Origin: Ascochyta rabiei
Lineage: Eukaryota > Ascomycota > Dothideomycetes > Pleosporales > Didymellaceae
Reading direction: 5' to 3'
Length of the DNA stretch: 64,000 bases
NCBI RefSeq assembly: GCF_004011695.2
Contig: NC_082408.1
Span: forward strand, 2,341,501-2,405,500
The position numbers were made by a program, and so were the translations under genes. Numbering within the stretch: position 1 is the stretch's first letter; each line of letters starts with the position of its first letter. Of this stretch, positions 12,003 to 23,285 are shown in pieces. Under the pieces are notes generated by a model, which did no database searches, was not told the DNA's origin, and saw nothing but the letters and a program-made list of their open reading frames with translations.

Positions 12003-13864
12003 ACGTACTCTACAAGCGAGTGACCAGCACAAGCGAGTAACCGGGTTTTGCTAAGACCACACCTACACTGTACCTACTTTGCAACATTATAGCACATAAT
12101 AATAATATATTATACTATATAGTATATAGAACTAGTCTATAGTACTCTGCGCATCTTTACTACATGTTTGCGCGTTATGCCCTATCTTACTACATGTGCC
12201 ACAGCGCCTTAAAGACTAAGTGCTCCCATTAACGCGCAACCTCTTCTTTGGCTTCTTCCTATCACTATAGGCCTTAAACTCCTTTAGAGTAGTTAGCCGT
12301 ACTCCCTTAGCAAAGGTTAGAGTCCCCTCTTGCTGTACTTGCTTCCTTTTGTGTAATTTACAACGTGTAGCAGCCTTGTTAGCTGCCTATAGGTCAGTAA
12401 CCTGGTTACAAACTAAAACTAGTAAATGCGCTATTAGCTCTGCGCCTTTAGTGAGCTAATTAAGAGCGTTAACTATAGACGTTGGTAATCTATTAGCATG
12501 TCTCTAAATCCTCTCTTAAATTAGCTTTAATTAAGACCTAAATTCTAGTGTATTACTTGGTGTCTTAGACTCCTACGTACTGTTGTCTATAGTAGGTAGC
12601 ATTAGCGTGCGCAGCTGTACTTTAAGCTTTAATATTACAGCTTCTAGGTTAAATAGGACTAGGCCAGCACCTCTAAATCCTCCCTAGATGTTACTCTCCG
12701 TAATTAAGGCGTTAAAAGCTGCTTTAAAGTATGGCAAGAACTTAAGTTTAGTAATATGCGTGATCTTGCTATATATTAGCTACTTAGCTTAGCGGCTATA
12801 GGCCTTCTTTAACAGAGGAAAACAGCCTACGTTAAGTGGCTGTAGTAGGTGCGACAAGTATAGAGGCATATATAGGGTAATAATCTTATATTCCTTACAG
12901 TACTAGTAGAATTTAACTAAGTTATAGCTCTTGTAGCTGTCTAGAATAAGCAGCTAATAGCTGCTAATAGTGCGCGCCTTTATATGCTTATTAAAGTGCT
13001 TTAACTTCTTAACTCTAAGCTTGTTGTTAGTCTAGCCATTATTAGAGACACTAATAACCTAGTTGTTAGGTATTCTAGGCTCCTTGCACCAGGCTAAGAG
13101 GTAGTGCTTGCTAGAGAGGATAATAAACAGTAGGATAGACCAGCCCTTTGCGCAGATGCCTTAGATAATGCTAGTCCACTCTTAGTCGCCCTGCTGCACT
13201 GCCTTTAGTCTCCCTTAACACTTAGAGCCTGTAACAACAGCACTAGTAGATATAAGGCTCATTATAAAGCTAGATTTATTAAAGTTGTAGGTGTCTTTAT
13301 CTAGGATACTGTACTTAGCTTTAGTATTCTCTACAAGCTAGAACTAGTTACTAATTACCTTAGGATCCTTACATAGCGCTCTCCTGTAGTTATACTTACA
13401 ATTAAACTTAACTTTAAGCTCTAGCTAACTTTTAACAAAGTTAGCAGCCTAGTTCTTACTAACGTGGGGCTAGTAGCGCTTAGTAAGCAGAGAATTGGCT
13501 ATATCCTCTACATTAGCAAGCTAGAGTAAGTATCCTTGCTTGTCCAGCTTTAATACATACTGGAAAATCACCTCCTCTTTAGTACTAGTTATCCTTATTA
13601 TGTTAGGCTTGCAATTGTGTTAAGAGAGCTTTCTATCGCGTTGTTGTTGTAGGGTGCTTTCTAACACCTTATAGATAGCTGCAGCGCGTAGCACAGTAAG
13701 ATTTACGTCTTGTTAGATAGCCTAGAGAGCAAGCTGTATGTCTGCCTTGTTTAACAGCCTCTTTATGTTATTTTGTTGAGGTATAATAGGCAGAGTGAAG
13801 TTTGGTGTGGTCTTGGTAAAACCTGGTCACTTGCTTGTGCCGGTTACTCGCTTGTAGAGTACGT
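12003..13864 (-). mobile_element. Pogo/Fot1-like DNA transposon P1a, nested in P2a
   Basis: An 1862-bp element with ends acgtactctacaagcgag..., inverted at the right end, flanked by TA (12001-12002 and 13865-13866). The empty site is visible in the sister element at 15301-15318 (gcaaatagtgc), showing that TA was duplicated. Each terminus has two copies of an AAGCGAGTNACC-like motif. It encodes one transposase on the minus strand. Confidence 0.92.
12132..13784 (-). pseudogene. Pogo/Fot1-like transposase (P1a), RIP-inactivated
   Basis: A 551-codon frame without indels. The start codon is mutated ATG->ATA (13784-13782; compare the intact ATG in the copy at 22563). Order: N-terminal psq-type and CENP-B/Tc5-type helix-turn-helix DNA-binding region, then a DDE_1 catalytic core with TYNFNKSSF (first Asp->Asn), LLILDSYKSYN (second Asp kept) and PLNVGCF (third Asp->Asn). 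The C-terminal zinc knuckle CGTCSKIGHNAQTC has exact C-X2-C-X4-H-X4-C spacing. Many in-frame TAG codons. The architecture resembles the Molly/Pixie type of fungal pogo elements (assigned from family knowledge). Confidence 0.88.
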
Positions 13865-14097
13865 TAGTGCAAAAAAAAACCCTGTAAAACAGTAATCGCT
13901 TTATAACTTCTGTGTTATATATTCTAGCACTCTAAGACTTTTAAATACTCTTATTTTTATTGGTGCAGCCCTGTCCTAAAGATTTTAGAAGATTTTATTG
14001 CGTGGTTGTTAAGATAAAGGGTTGTGGTTTTGGGCAATTTTGGTGGGGTTTTTAGTGATCCGCTCGATCGTGTAATCCGCTCGACCGTGGAGTACGT

Positions 14098-15102
14098 TAT
14101 AAGTTTAAACAAGTTATTCTACTATCTTTTAAATTCTAGATTTAGACTTTAGAGGGCTAGAGTAATCTTTGTCTACAGGTAGTAAAACTATTCTAACTTA
14201 GGTACTTGTCCCTAAATAGCAGAACTTAGGAATTGTGCTTTGAAAAGTTAGAAATGTATTATCCTTTCCTTTTTATAGGCAGTTAAACACAGCCTAACTC
14301 TTAGCTTTCTTGTTTCTAGTAATAAAATAAGAGTAGAGAAGCGTAATTATTTCCTTAGCGTTCTAAGAACAATCTAAGTTATAAGGCAGGTATTAGAGCT
14401 TAAGGTATTCCTTAGTAAGCCTAGAAGTGTATCCCTATACTAGAGCTATACAGGCTCTCTCTATAAAATAGTAATCTAAATTAATATTAAGTTAGTTGTA
14501 AATTAAGGCTTCCTACTATTTAAAAGTAGGTTCTTTACTATCACTTAATTTATTAATAGTTAGAGTTTATTTACTAAGCCTAGGGGTATAAACAGGGCTT
14601 AGAGAACTAAATCTCTAAGTTAGTTAGGGGGACTTAGTAGTAGGCATAGGATTATCTTTGCGTAGAGAGGTTCGTGCTTAAAGCCTAGCTATTTTAAACT
14701 GTAGTTAGTCTATCTCTGTACGCAGCTTGTCCTAATCTAAGTCCTTATCTAATTTGCTTTTAGTAAGTAGTTTATTAACTAATCCTTTAGGAGGCACAGT
14801 TGCCTAAATCCTGGTAGATCTTCTAATAGGTTCCTTTAAACTAGGGTTAGTAGTGCCCAACATTAGTAATAATCTAATTTAGGTAGGTTCTTAATAATTT
14901 CTAAGTGTTTATCTTAGTGCAATCTAACGTAGCTTTTTCTAAAGGTAATCCTAGAGCGGTAAGTTGTAGGAAATTCTAAACCTAAAGGCTTTAGTTACTA
15001 GAAGGTCTCTAGAATCCTAACTGTTGTATTAAACAATAATTAGGACCTAGTCTTAGTTCGTAACTATAAGGGATCTAAAGCTAGGGGTACTTAAAATAAC
15101 TA
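14098..15102 (-). pseudogene. Gypsy C1: N-terminal gag, RIP-mutated
   Basis: Minus-strand continuation of the gag region between the two MITE insertions. It is AT-rich with frequent TAG/TAA. I cannot define the start codon. It lies between the zinc knuckle (left) and the 5' LTR at 15597 (right), which is why I assign it to gag. No independent motif is seen. Confidence 0.55.
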
Positions 15103-15535
15103 ACGTACTCCACGGTCGAGCGGATCACATGATCGAGCGGATCACTTAAAACCCTACCAAAATTGTCCAAAACTACAACCCTTTATTTCAACAACCACGG
15201 AATGGAATCTCCTTAAAATCTCAGAATAGTATTGCATAGTTATTAGTAAGTACATATCTAGATTTTAGCTTTATAGCTATAATAGTTATAGAAATAGCCT
15301 GCAAATAGTGCTAAACACCCCTGTAAAACAGTAATCGCTTAATAACGTCTGTGTTATAGATTCTAGCACTCTAATAATTTAAATACTCTTATTTATATTA
15401 GTGCAGCCCTATCCTAAAAACTTTAGAAGATTTTATTATGTGGTTGTTAAGATAAAGGGTTGTGGTTTTAGGTAATTTTGGTGGGGTTTTCAGTAATCCG
15501 CTCGATCGTGTAATCCGCTCGACTGTAGAGTACGT
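15103..15535. mobile_element. MITE-like TIR element P2b (433 bp)
   Basis: Complete short element with inverted ends acgtactccacggtcgagcg...; flanked by TA (15101-15102 and 15536-15537). Each terminus holds two copies of the motif TCGAGCGGATCAC separated by a few bases. No coding capacity. It is the uninterrupted counterpart of 11798-14097. It lies in the 5' untranslated part of gypsy C1. Confidence 0.88.
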
Positions 15536-15596
15536 TAGGCAATTTTGCAATATAATTTAGAGACTGTTACTAGCTAGAACGAGTTTTTAAGTATAA

Positions 15597-15892
15597 TGTA
15601 ACAACGCAGAATAATAGAAGTCTCTAAAAGATGTAGGTATCTGCTATAAGGTGTATAGGAGCACTAGGATAGTTTATATAGAAAATTATTCTATTCCTAT
15701 AGGTCTTATATAAAAGAATACTTAAAAACTAGCTCTCTATACCTGTTAACCTTATGCCTTTTATACCTTATAAGAGTTAGGAAGAATTAGAATACTAGCC
15801 TAGGGTGTAGGGTAGACACGGATGTAACGGCACTAAGTTGGTAATAAGTCGGAGAGGAATTGGACAAGGCTTTAGGTGACTGGTGCGTTACA
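15597..15892 (-). repeat. LTR of gypsy C (296 bp), shared by two tandem elements
   Basis: On the minus strand it runs TGTAACGCACCAG...GCGTTGTTACA. To its right (upstream on the minus strand) is a purine-rich tract of the AAAAGAAAAGAAAAG type, the polypurine tract of element C2. To its left is the 5' end of element C1. One LTR thus serves as the 3' LTR of C2 and the 5' LTR of C1. Confidence 0.75.
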
Positions 15893-16583
15893 GTAAGGAA
15901 GGTTCTTTTATTCTTTTCTTTTCTTTTGTCTTTCTGTTGTATTACGCGGTTACAGGCGTTTTAGAGTTAATTTATCTCCTCTGTCCATTTCTAAATTAAG
16001 ATGTCTTTATGCTTACTAAATCTCTTAGCCTTCTTTCTATGCCTTACGCTACTTGTTTAATTCCGTTAGAGGCCTAGGTTAGTTAGGATACTTGTTATAG
16101 TACAACCTTAACTTATATAGAGCTTCTGTAAAGTTCTCTGCAGGATACTAGGTTAGGTCTAGATTGTAGCTAACCTGGCTTACGCGGTACTTAAGCTTTT
16201 AGAAAACAATTCTACTAGCTTAAATTTTATAACCCTTCTATTCTTCTATGCCTTAAATAGGGAAACCTGTAGGCTTTAGGGCTTCTTATCCTAGAAAGAG
16301 GTTATTAGGATCCCTACACAAGACATTTAGTGCAAACACGTTATTTATTTTTAAATCTAGAGGATATCTTAGGCAATATAAGTAACCTATCTGTTCTAGG
16401 ACTTTAAGGGGACCCTCCTACTTGTTAGATGGCTTCTAGCTTAGTCGCTCTATCTTTAAGTTTTAAGGGAAAAGATATACTTTGTCACTAACAATCTAGT
16501 TAACTAGGTAGTAGTAGCTGTTAACTACAAAGTATATATGGTTTTAAGCGTTCTTTATATTCTTCTTAGCTACCTTCTAGTGT
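15893..16583 (-). pseudogene. Gypsy C2: truncated integrase/chromodomain 3' end
   Basis: Parallel to 327-770 but uninterrupted. The minus strand shows the chromodomain WVSYNLDLT-stop-YPAENF and a basic tail before the polypurine tract and LTR. The chromodomain is therefore complete here, where C1 is split by LTR A. The similarity to C1 stops abruptly at about 16583, inside integrase, where an unrelated AT-rich repeat begins (TGTAGGGGAGTATTAG). Confidence 0.78.
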
Positions 16584-17101
16584 AGGGGAGTATTAGGTAG
16601 ATACATCTTAGGTGCAGGTAGTTTAATACTAGGTTAGATAAAATAGAATTATACGTAACTATCTATTATTTATTATTATGTTATTATTATTAGTGAAATA
16701 AATAGGTGTTCTCTAATAGGTTATTAATAACCTCTAATAGAGTACTAGCTAATTGTATAACCTACCTCTAACTACTGTTTAGCTCTAAACACTATGTTTC
16801 TCCACTAGATTCTCACTAAACACCAACTTTTCATAGTTGGAGAAAGGTTAATTTCTATCGATTTTTCATCCTAATATTATAAACATGCCTTCCTAACATC
16901 TATTTCCAGCGTCTGTTTTGTAGTGTAGGTGCTAGAATAGGCACGCTGGCTATTATAAGCTAAACAGAGTGGTTATCTAGTCTTAGTTAAGATAAAATAT
17001 CTACAATGGCCCGTGCGCTTGTAGATTTAGACTAGTTAAAGGTAACAAATAGAGGAATCTTGGCTATAGCTATTACCTGCCTAGTAATTACTACATAGCT
17101 A
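16584..17101. other. Unclassified RIP-mutated repeat, left part
   Basis: AT-rich DNA starting TGTAGGGGAGTATTAG at the break of gypsy C2. It might be the end of another LTR element, but I found no matching second end. No frame is readable. It is interrupted by transposon P3a and continues at 18965. Confidence 0.35.
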
Positions 17102-18964
17102 ACGTACTCTACGGGTGAGCGGATTAAACGGGTGAGCGGATCACTCTGCCAAGACCACACCAAACCTCCACCTTACCACGCAATGCCTCAACAACAACAT
17201 TAATCTACGCCCTTAAGAGAAGCTGCAATACAGCTTGCGCTCCAGGCAATTAAACAAGACGTAACACTTACTGTGTAACGCGCTGCAGCTATATATAACG
17301 CGCCTTATAGCACACTACACGCTTAATACACAGGACAACCTACACAAGCTAATTGTAGGCCAGTTCAACAGATTATAGACTAGACTAAGGGGGACGTAAT
17401 TGCTAAGTACATCCTTAAGCTAGATGTATAAGGATTTACCCCTTAGCTAGCTGCTATAGCTAATATAGCTAATTCTTTGCGTGCTAAGGGCAATATAGGC
17501 CATGTTAGCATAAACTAGCCTAATATGTTTATTAAGCGCCGCCGTAACCTTAAAGGAAGGTTTAATCGCAAGTACGACTACAAGAGAGCCCTCTGTAAGG
17601 ATCTAGAGATTATTAGGGGCTAGTTTAGGCTTGTAGCGAATGTTAAAGCTAAGTATAGCATCTAGGACAATAACACGTACAACTTTAATAAGACAGGCTT
17701 TATAATAGGCTAGATATTAACAGAAGTAGTTATTATAGGCTTAGAGCTTTAAGGACAGCTAAAGGCAGTGTAGTAGGGTAATTAACAGTAGACAATAGTT
17801 ATACAGGGCATTAAAGGTATAGGGTAGGCTATTCTACCCTTTATTATCTTTAAAGGCTGTAACTACCTCTCTACCTAGTACAAAGAGGACAATCTGCCCT
17901 ATAACTAGGTTATTAGAGTCTCTAAGAACGGATGGACTACTAACAAGCTTAGTCTAGACTAGTTAAAGCACTTTAATGCCTATACAAAGACGCGCACCTA
18001 AGAAGTACACTAGATACTCCTTATTAATAGCCATAAGAGCCATAACTCCCTTAACTTCTAACAATACTATAAGAAAGTAAATATTATTACACTATATATG
18101 CCTCTACACTTATCTTACCTCTTACAACTACTAGATGTAGGTTGTTTTGCCCCTCTAAAGAAGGCATATAGGCGCTAAGCTAAGAATCTTATATATAACT
18201 ACATTACTTATATTACTAAAACTAAGTTCCTATTATGCTTTATAGGCGCCTACAAGGAGACATTTACTTCTAGCAATATCTAAGGAGGCTTCTAAGGCGC
18301 TAGAATAGTCCCCTTTAACCCAGAACGGGTTATAATAGGTCTTAATGTCCGCCTACATACCCTACCGCTACCTACTGTAGAAGATGAGCCCTAGCAGTCC
18401 TAAACCCCAAGCACTACCCTGCAATTAGGGTCGCAATTAACGCTGGTTCAAGAGAGGATTCAAAGGCATGCAAGCAGCTTACTAACTTTAATAGTTAAGG
18501 CCTTTAAAAAGCTTGCTAAAGGCGCAGCTATAGTAGCGTACAAGCTAGTGTTAGCTTAAAGGGAGATTACTAGGCTTCAAGCAGTAAATAAGGCTGCTAC
18601 GCGACATAAATCGCATAAAAGAAAGCAATTACAGCAGGAGGGAGTCCTAACAGCTAAGGAAGGCCTTTAATTAACTACTCTAACTAAGTTTAGGGCGCGT
18701 AGTAATAGTAAGAAGGCAAAGAAGCGAGTGCGCGCTAAAGGAGGGGAAGTAACCTAAAGACGCTGTACAAAGTGCTACAACGTTAGACATAACTTACATA
18801 CATGTAAGAAGGCTGTAGAAGATGTTTCTAAATAATATTATGTACTGCACTACTGTATACAAGGCTAAAGTAGGCTAATGCGAGCTATAATAGGGTAGAA
18901 ATTTGGTGTGGTCTTAGTAGAGTAATCTGCTTACCTGTTTAATCCGCTTACCTATAGAGTACGT
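17102..18964 (+). mobile_element. Pogo/Fot1-like DNA transposon P3a
   Basis: 1863 bp, flanked by TA (17100-17101 and 18965-18966). Ends read acgtactctacgggtgagcg with a second gggtgagcggatca-like copy directly inside, inverted at the other end. Encodes a plus-strand transposase. Near-identical to 23286-25148 apart from transitions. Confidence 0.92.
17183..18835 (+). pseudogene. Pogo/Fot1-like transposase (P3a), RIP-inactivated
   Basis: A 551-codon frame from ATG (MPQQQH...) to TAA with no frameshift but dozens of TAG/TAA at Gln/Trp positions. The N-terminus (REAAIQLALQAIKQDV) is a psq-type helix-turn-helix, followed by a CENP-B-like DNA-binding domain. The DDE_1 core has YNFNKTGF (Asp->Asn), LLINSHKSHNS (Asp->Asn) and LLDVGCFAPLKKAY (Asp kept). 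The C-terminus has a zinc knuckle CTKCYNVRHNLHTC. The frame length equals that of P1a and P1b, so the families share one protein architecture. Confidence 0.9.
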
Positions 18965-18966
18965 TA

Positions 18967-19560
<594 letters not shown>

Positions 19561-20781
19561 TAACGTGTTTTACTAGTAAGCGGCCAACACCAGTATCTGG
19601 CCAACCCTACTAAAACTAGCCTAACGTAGCGTGCAATTACTCCACAACCACGCAGTTAAATTAAGTAAGGTTTTAAAGCATAATAGATTAGATAGCTCTA
19701 TATTAAGTTCTGTTGTGGCCTTACATGTAGCATTTGCTACATGTTATTAGTGCTTGCTAACGCTGTAGGGCAGCGTTAACCTAGGCCTCCTTCTTAACCA
19801 CATTATTAGCCTATAAGACTAGTAATTAAGCTTCCTTAACCTATAGAGCTCCCCTACGTGCTATATACTGTCTACGCTTTTAACACTTATATTACTAGCG
19901 TTAATTTAAAGCACGTAGCTTAGCATTCTTCTAAGTTAGGATTGTTACTAACTGTATTACAAGCTAATAACCCTTAACAAGCTAGGATATAGCTTAACTA
20001 GTTAGACTCTATAACTAAAGCTTAAGGAGATCTTATATAAGGCAAGCTTACTGCTAAAGCTAGTTAACTGTCTATAGTGTCTCTGCTGTCTACAGCCCTA
20101 CTAGTCCTACTGCTGTCTCTAGTAGTAATAGTGTTCTAATAACAGTAAGGCATAACAGGACACGCTCTAGATTAAATGGGATAAGCCCTATTGCTTAAAA
20201 TCTAGCCTTAATATTGCTCTCTAATAGAGTAGTTAGTCTAATCCTTAGGTACATCTATAGGAAGTTAAGCTTATTAACATAGAAGATGCTTTAGTAGGTA
20301 AGCTTAGACACCTTATGTCTATACACTACCTTAAGAGGAAAGTAGCAGCTAACGTCTAGTAGCTAGAGAAGGTGTAAGGTGTAAGGAGGCATACAGAGGG
20401 TGATAATCATATTATCCTTACAGTACTAATTAAACTTAGGTGTAGCGTGGCTGCTGTAACCGTTAAGAATAAGTAGCTAATAAGCACCTAATAAGCAAGT
20501 CTGTGTGTACCTGTTAAAGTGCTTTACCTAGTTAAGGCCTAGCTTATCTGTTGTCTAGCTGTTGTTACTAATAGTAACAGTCTAGTTAGGTAGGAGGTCT
20601 TAATACTAGCTAGCCTAGTAGAGCTTCTCTACTAGTATAAGGAAGGGTAGGATAGACTAACCTAACGCGTTAACACACTTAATTATTGTTACCTACTCGT
20701 AATTGCCTAGCTAAACAATAGTAGCGCGTCTAACTGTGTTAGAGCTAGTAATAACCTTAGACGTTAAGGTAACACCTATTA

Positions 20782-22643
20782 ACGTACTCCACAAGCGAGC
20801 TGCCTACCTAAGCGAGCTGCCTACTTTTACTAAGACTACACTAATACTACACCTACTTTGTAACATTACAGTATATAATAACAATATATTATACTATATA
20901 GTATATAAAACTAGTCTATAGTACTCTACGCATCTTTACTGTATATTTGCGCGTTATACCCTATCTTACCACATATACTACAGCGCCTTAAAGAATTAGT
21001 GCTCCTATTAACGCGCAACCTCTTCTTTAGCTTCTTCCTATTACTACAGGCCTTAAACTCCTTTAAAGTAGTTAGTCGCACTCCCTTAGTAAAGGTTAGA
21101 GTCCCCTCTTACTGTACCTACTTCCTTTTATGTAATTTACAACGTATAGCAGCCTTATTAGCTGCCTATAGGTTAGCGACTTAGTTACACACTAAAACTA
21201 GTAAATGCGCCATTAGCTCTGCGCCTTCAGTGAGCTAATTAAGAGCGTTAACTATAGACGTTGGCGAGCTATTACAGTGTCTCTAAATCCTCTCTTAAAT
21301 TAGCTTTAATTAAGACCTAAATTCTAGCATATTGCTTAGTGTTTTAGACTCCTACGTACTGTTGTCTATAGTAGGTATCGTTAGCGTACGTAGCTGTACT
21401 TTAAGCTTTAATATTACAGCTTCTAGGTTAAATAGGACTAGGCCAGCACCTCTAAATCCTCTCTAGATGTTACTCTCTATAATTAAGGCATTAAAAGCTG
21501 CTTTAAAGTATAGTAAGAATTTAAGTTTAGTAATATACATGATCTTACTATATATTAGCTACTTAGCTTAGCTGCTATAGGCCTTCTTTAACAGAGAAAA
21601 ATAGCCTACGTTAAGTAGCTGTAGTAGGTGCAACAAGTATAGAGGCATATATAGGGTAATAATCTTATATTCCTTACAGTACTAGTAGAATTTAACTAAG
21701 TTATAGCTCTTGTAGCTGTCTAGAATAAGCAGCTAATAGCTGCTAATAGTGCGCGCCTTTATATGCTTATTAAAGTGCTTTAACTTCTTAACTCTAAGCT
21801 TGTTGTTAGTCTAGCTGTTATTAGAGATATTAAGAACCTAGTTGTTAGGTATACTAGGCTCCTTGTACTAGGCAGAGAGGTAGTGCTTACTAGAGAAGAT
21901 AATAAAGGGTGGGATAGACCAGCCCTTCGCGCAGATGCCTTAGATAATGCTGGTCTACTCTTAGTCGCCCTACTACACTGCCTTTAGTCTCCCTTAACAC
22001 TTAGAGCCCGTAACAACAGCTTCTGTTAATATAACGCCTATTATAAAGCTAGACTTATTAAAGTTGTAGGTGTCTTTATCTTGTATACTATACTTAGCTT
22101 TAGTATTCTCTACTAGTTAGAACTAGTCCCTAATTACCTTAGGATCCTTACATAGAGCTTTCTTATAGTTATACTTATAATTAAATTTAACTTTAAGCTC
22201 TAGCTAACGTTTAACAAAGTTAGCAGCCTAGTTCTTGCTAATGTAGGGCTGGTGGCGCTTAGTAAGCAGAGAATTGGCCATATCCTCTACATTAGCAAGC
22301 TAGGGTAAGTATCCTTGCTTGTCTAGCTTTAATACATGCTAGACAATCACCTCCTCTTTAGTGCTAGTCATCTTAATTATGTTAGGCTTGCAATTGCGTT
22401 AAGAGAGCGTTCCTGCGCGTTAAGTGTCTAGTGTTCTTCTAGGAACTTTGTAGATTGCTGCTGCGCGTTGCACGCTTAGTGTCGCGTCTTGTTAGATAGC
22501 CTAAAGAGCAAGCTGTATATCGGCTTCATTAAAAGGCTTTTTTAGGTTGCTGCGTTGAGGCATTATGAGTTAAGTGAAGTTTGGTGTAGTCTTAGCAAAA
22601 GTGGGCAGCTTGCTTAGGTGGGCAGCTTGCTTGTGGAGTACGT
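20782..22643 (-). mobile_element. Pogo/Fot1-like DNA transposon P1b, nested in P4
   Basis: 1862 bp, exactly the length of P1a, flanked by TA (20780-20781 and 22644-22645). The terminal motif is AAGCGAGCTGCC in two tandem copies, while P1a has AAGCGAGT(G/A)ACC. The internal sequence matches P1a closely, so the motif pair differs between otherwise near-identical elements. Confidence 0.92.
20911..22563 (-). pseudogene. Pogo/Fot1-like transposase (P1b), RIP-inactivated
   Basis: A 551-codon frame from an intact ATG (22563) to TAG (20913-20911), without indels relative to P1a but with its own set of TAG/TAA stops. Same order of helix-turn-helix region, DDE_1 core (YNFNKSSF; first Asp->Asn) and C-terminal CCHC knuckle. 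The short open stretches inside are remnants or shadows. Confidence 0.88.
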
Positions 22644-23285
22644 TATAAACCCTGTCTTATTAAAGTTGTAGATGTCCTTATTAGGTATCCTATATATAAG
22701 GCGTGTCTCCTCTACTAGCCTAAACCACGCGCTAATCCTAACAGGATCTTTACAGCGTGCCCTTTGTAAGTAGAATTTCCTATTCTACTTTGTCTAGAGT
22801 TCTGGCTGGCGCTTAATAAAGCGTGCTACCTAGTTCTTGCCTAGCAAAGAAGGAGGAGGATTTTAGCTGTAGGCAGTAAGGAGAGTGTCTGCTATTTGTC
22901 GCACATTAATAATCTAGGGTAGAAATCTACAACAATTAAGGTCTAAGATCTACTAAATAAGGGACTGCTCTTTAACAGGGCTAAGCTTAAGGTTAACAGA
23001 TGTTGTTGCGTCTTTTAACTTAATGCCCTAGAGGCAGCAGCAGAGCGTTGTACAAGGCACCTGGTAGAGCAAAGCAGCCCTATTTTTTAACTAAACGCGT
23101 CCTAATTTAACAGCAGAGGCAGCAAGAAGGCATCTACCCTCTGTAAGGGAGGCTTAAGTACGTTGTAGTTGAGCCATTACAGTTAGGATAAAAGAAGTTT
23201 AACGCGTTTTGGTGGGGTTGGCCGGACACTGGTGTTGGCCGCTTACTGGTGAAACACGTTAAGTAGCTTAACTGCTCTTGTCTTA

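Larger units (their letters stand above)
11798..14097. mobile_element. TIR element P2a (436 bp plus nested 1862-bp transposon)
   Basis: Ends are inverted repeats: left acatactctacagtcgagcg, right the reverse complement of acgtactccacggtcgagcg. Each end carries two copies of a (G/T)CGAGCGGAT(T/C)AC motif. It is flanked by TA duplications (11796-11797 and 14098-14099). Without the nested element it is about 436 bp and has no transposase, so it is a MITE-like non-autonomous element presumably mobilised by a pogo-like transposase. A second, uninterrupted copy is at 15103-15535. Confidence 0.85.
19690..23177 (-). pseudogene. Pogo-like transposase (P4), RIP-mutated and split by P1b
   Basis: The N-terminal part runs from ATG at 23177 to about 22646 on the minus strand (MAQLQRT..., helix-turn-helix region, then IYNFNKTGF, the first catalytic box with Asp->Asn). 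P1b is inserted immediately after this box at a TA. The rest is at 20779-19690 and ends with a zinc knuckle CSKCYM-stop-GHNRT-stop-Y near 19735-19700, in which the final Cys is changed to Tyr. In-frame stops are of RIP type. Confidence 0.82.
19563..23259 (-). mobile_element. Pogo-like transposon P4, interrupted by P1b
   Basis: Ends are inverted: acgtgttttactagtaagcg at the left and acgtgtttcaccagtaagcg (reverse complement) at the right, followed by GGCCAAC repeats; TA duplications at 19561-19562 and 23260-23261. Without the nested 1862-bp element it is about 1833 bp, the usual size of the other families. Its outer tip (ACGTGTTTCACC) differs from the ACGTACTCCAC of the rest. Confidence 0.87.
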
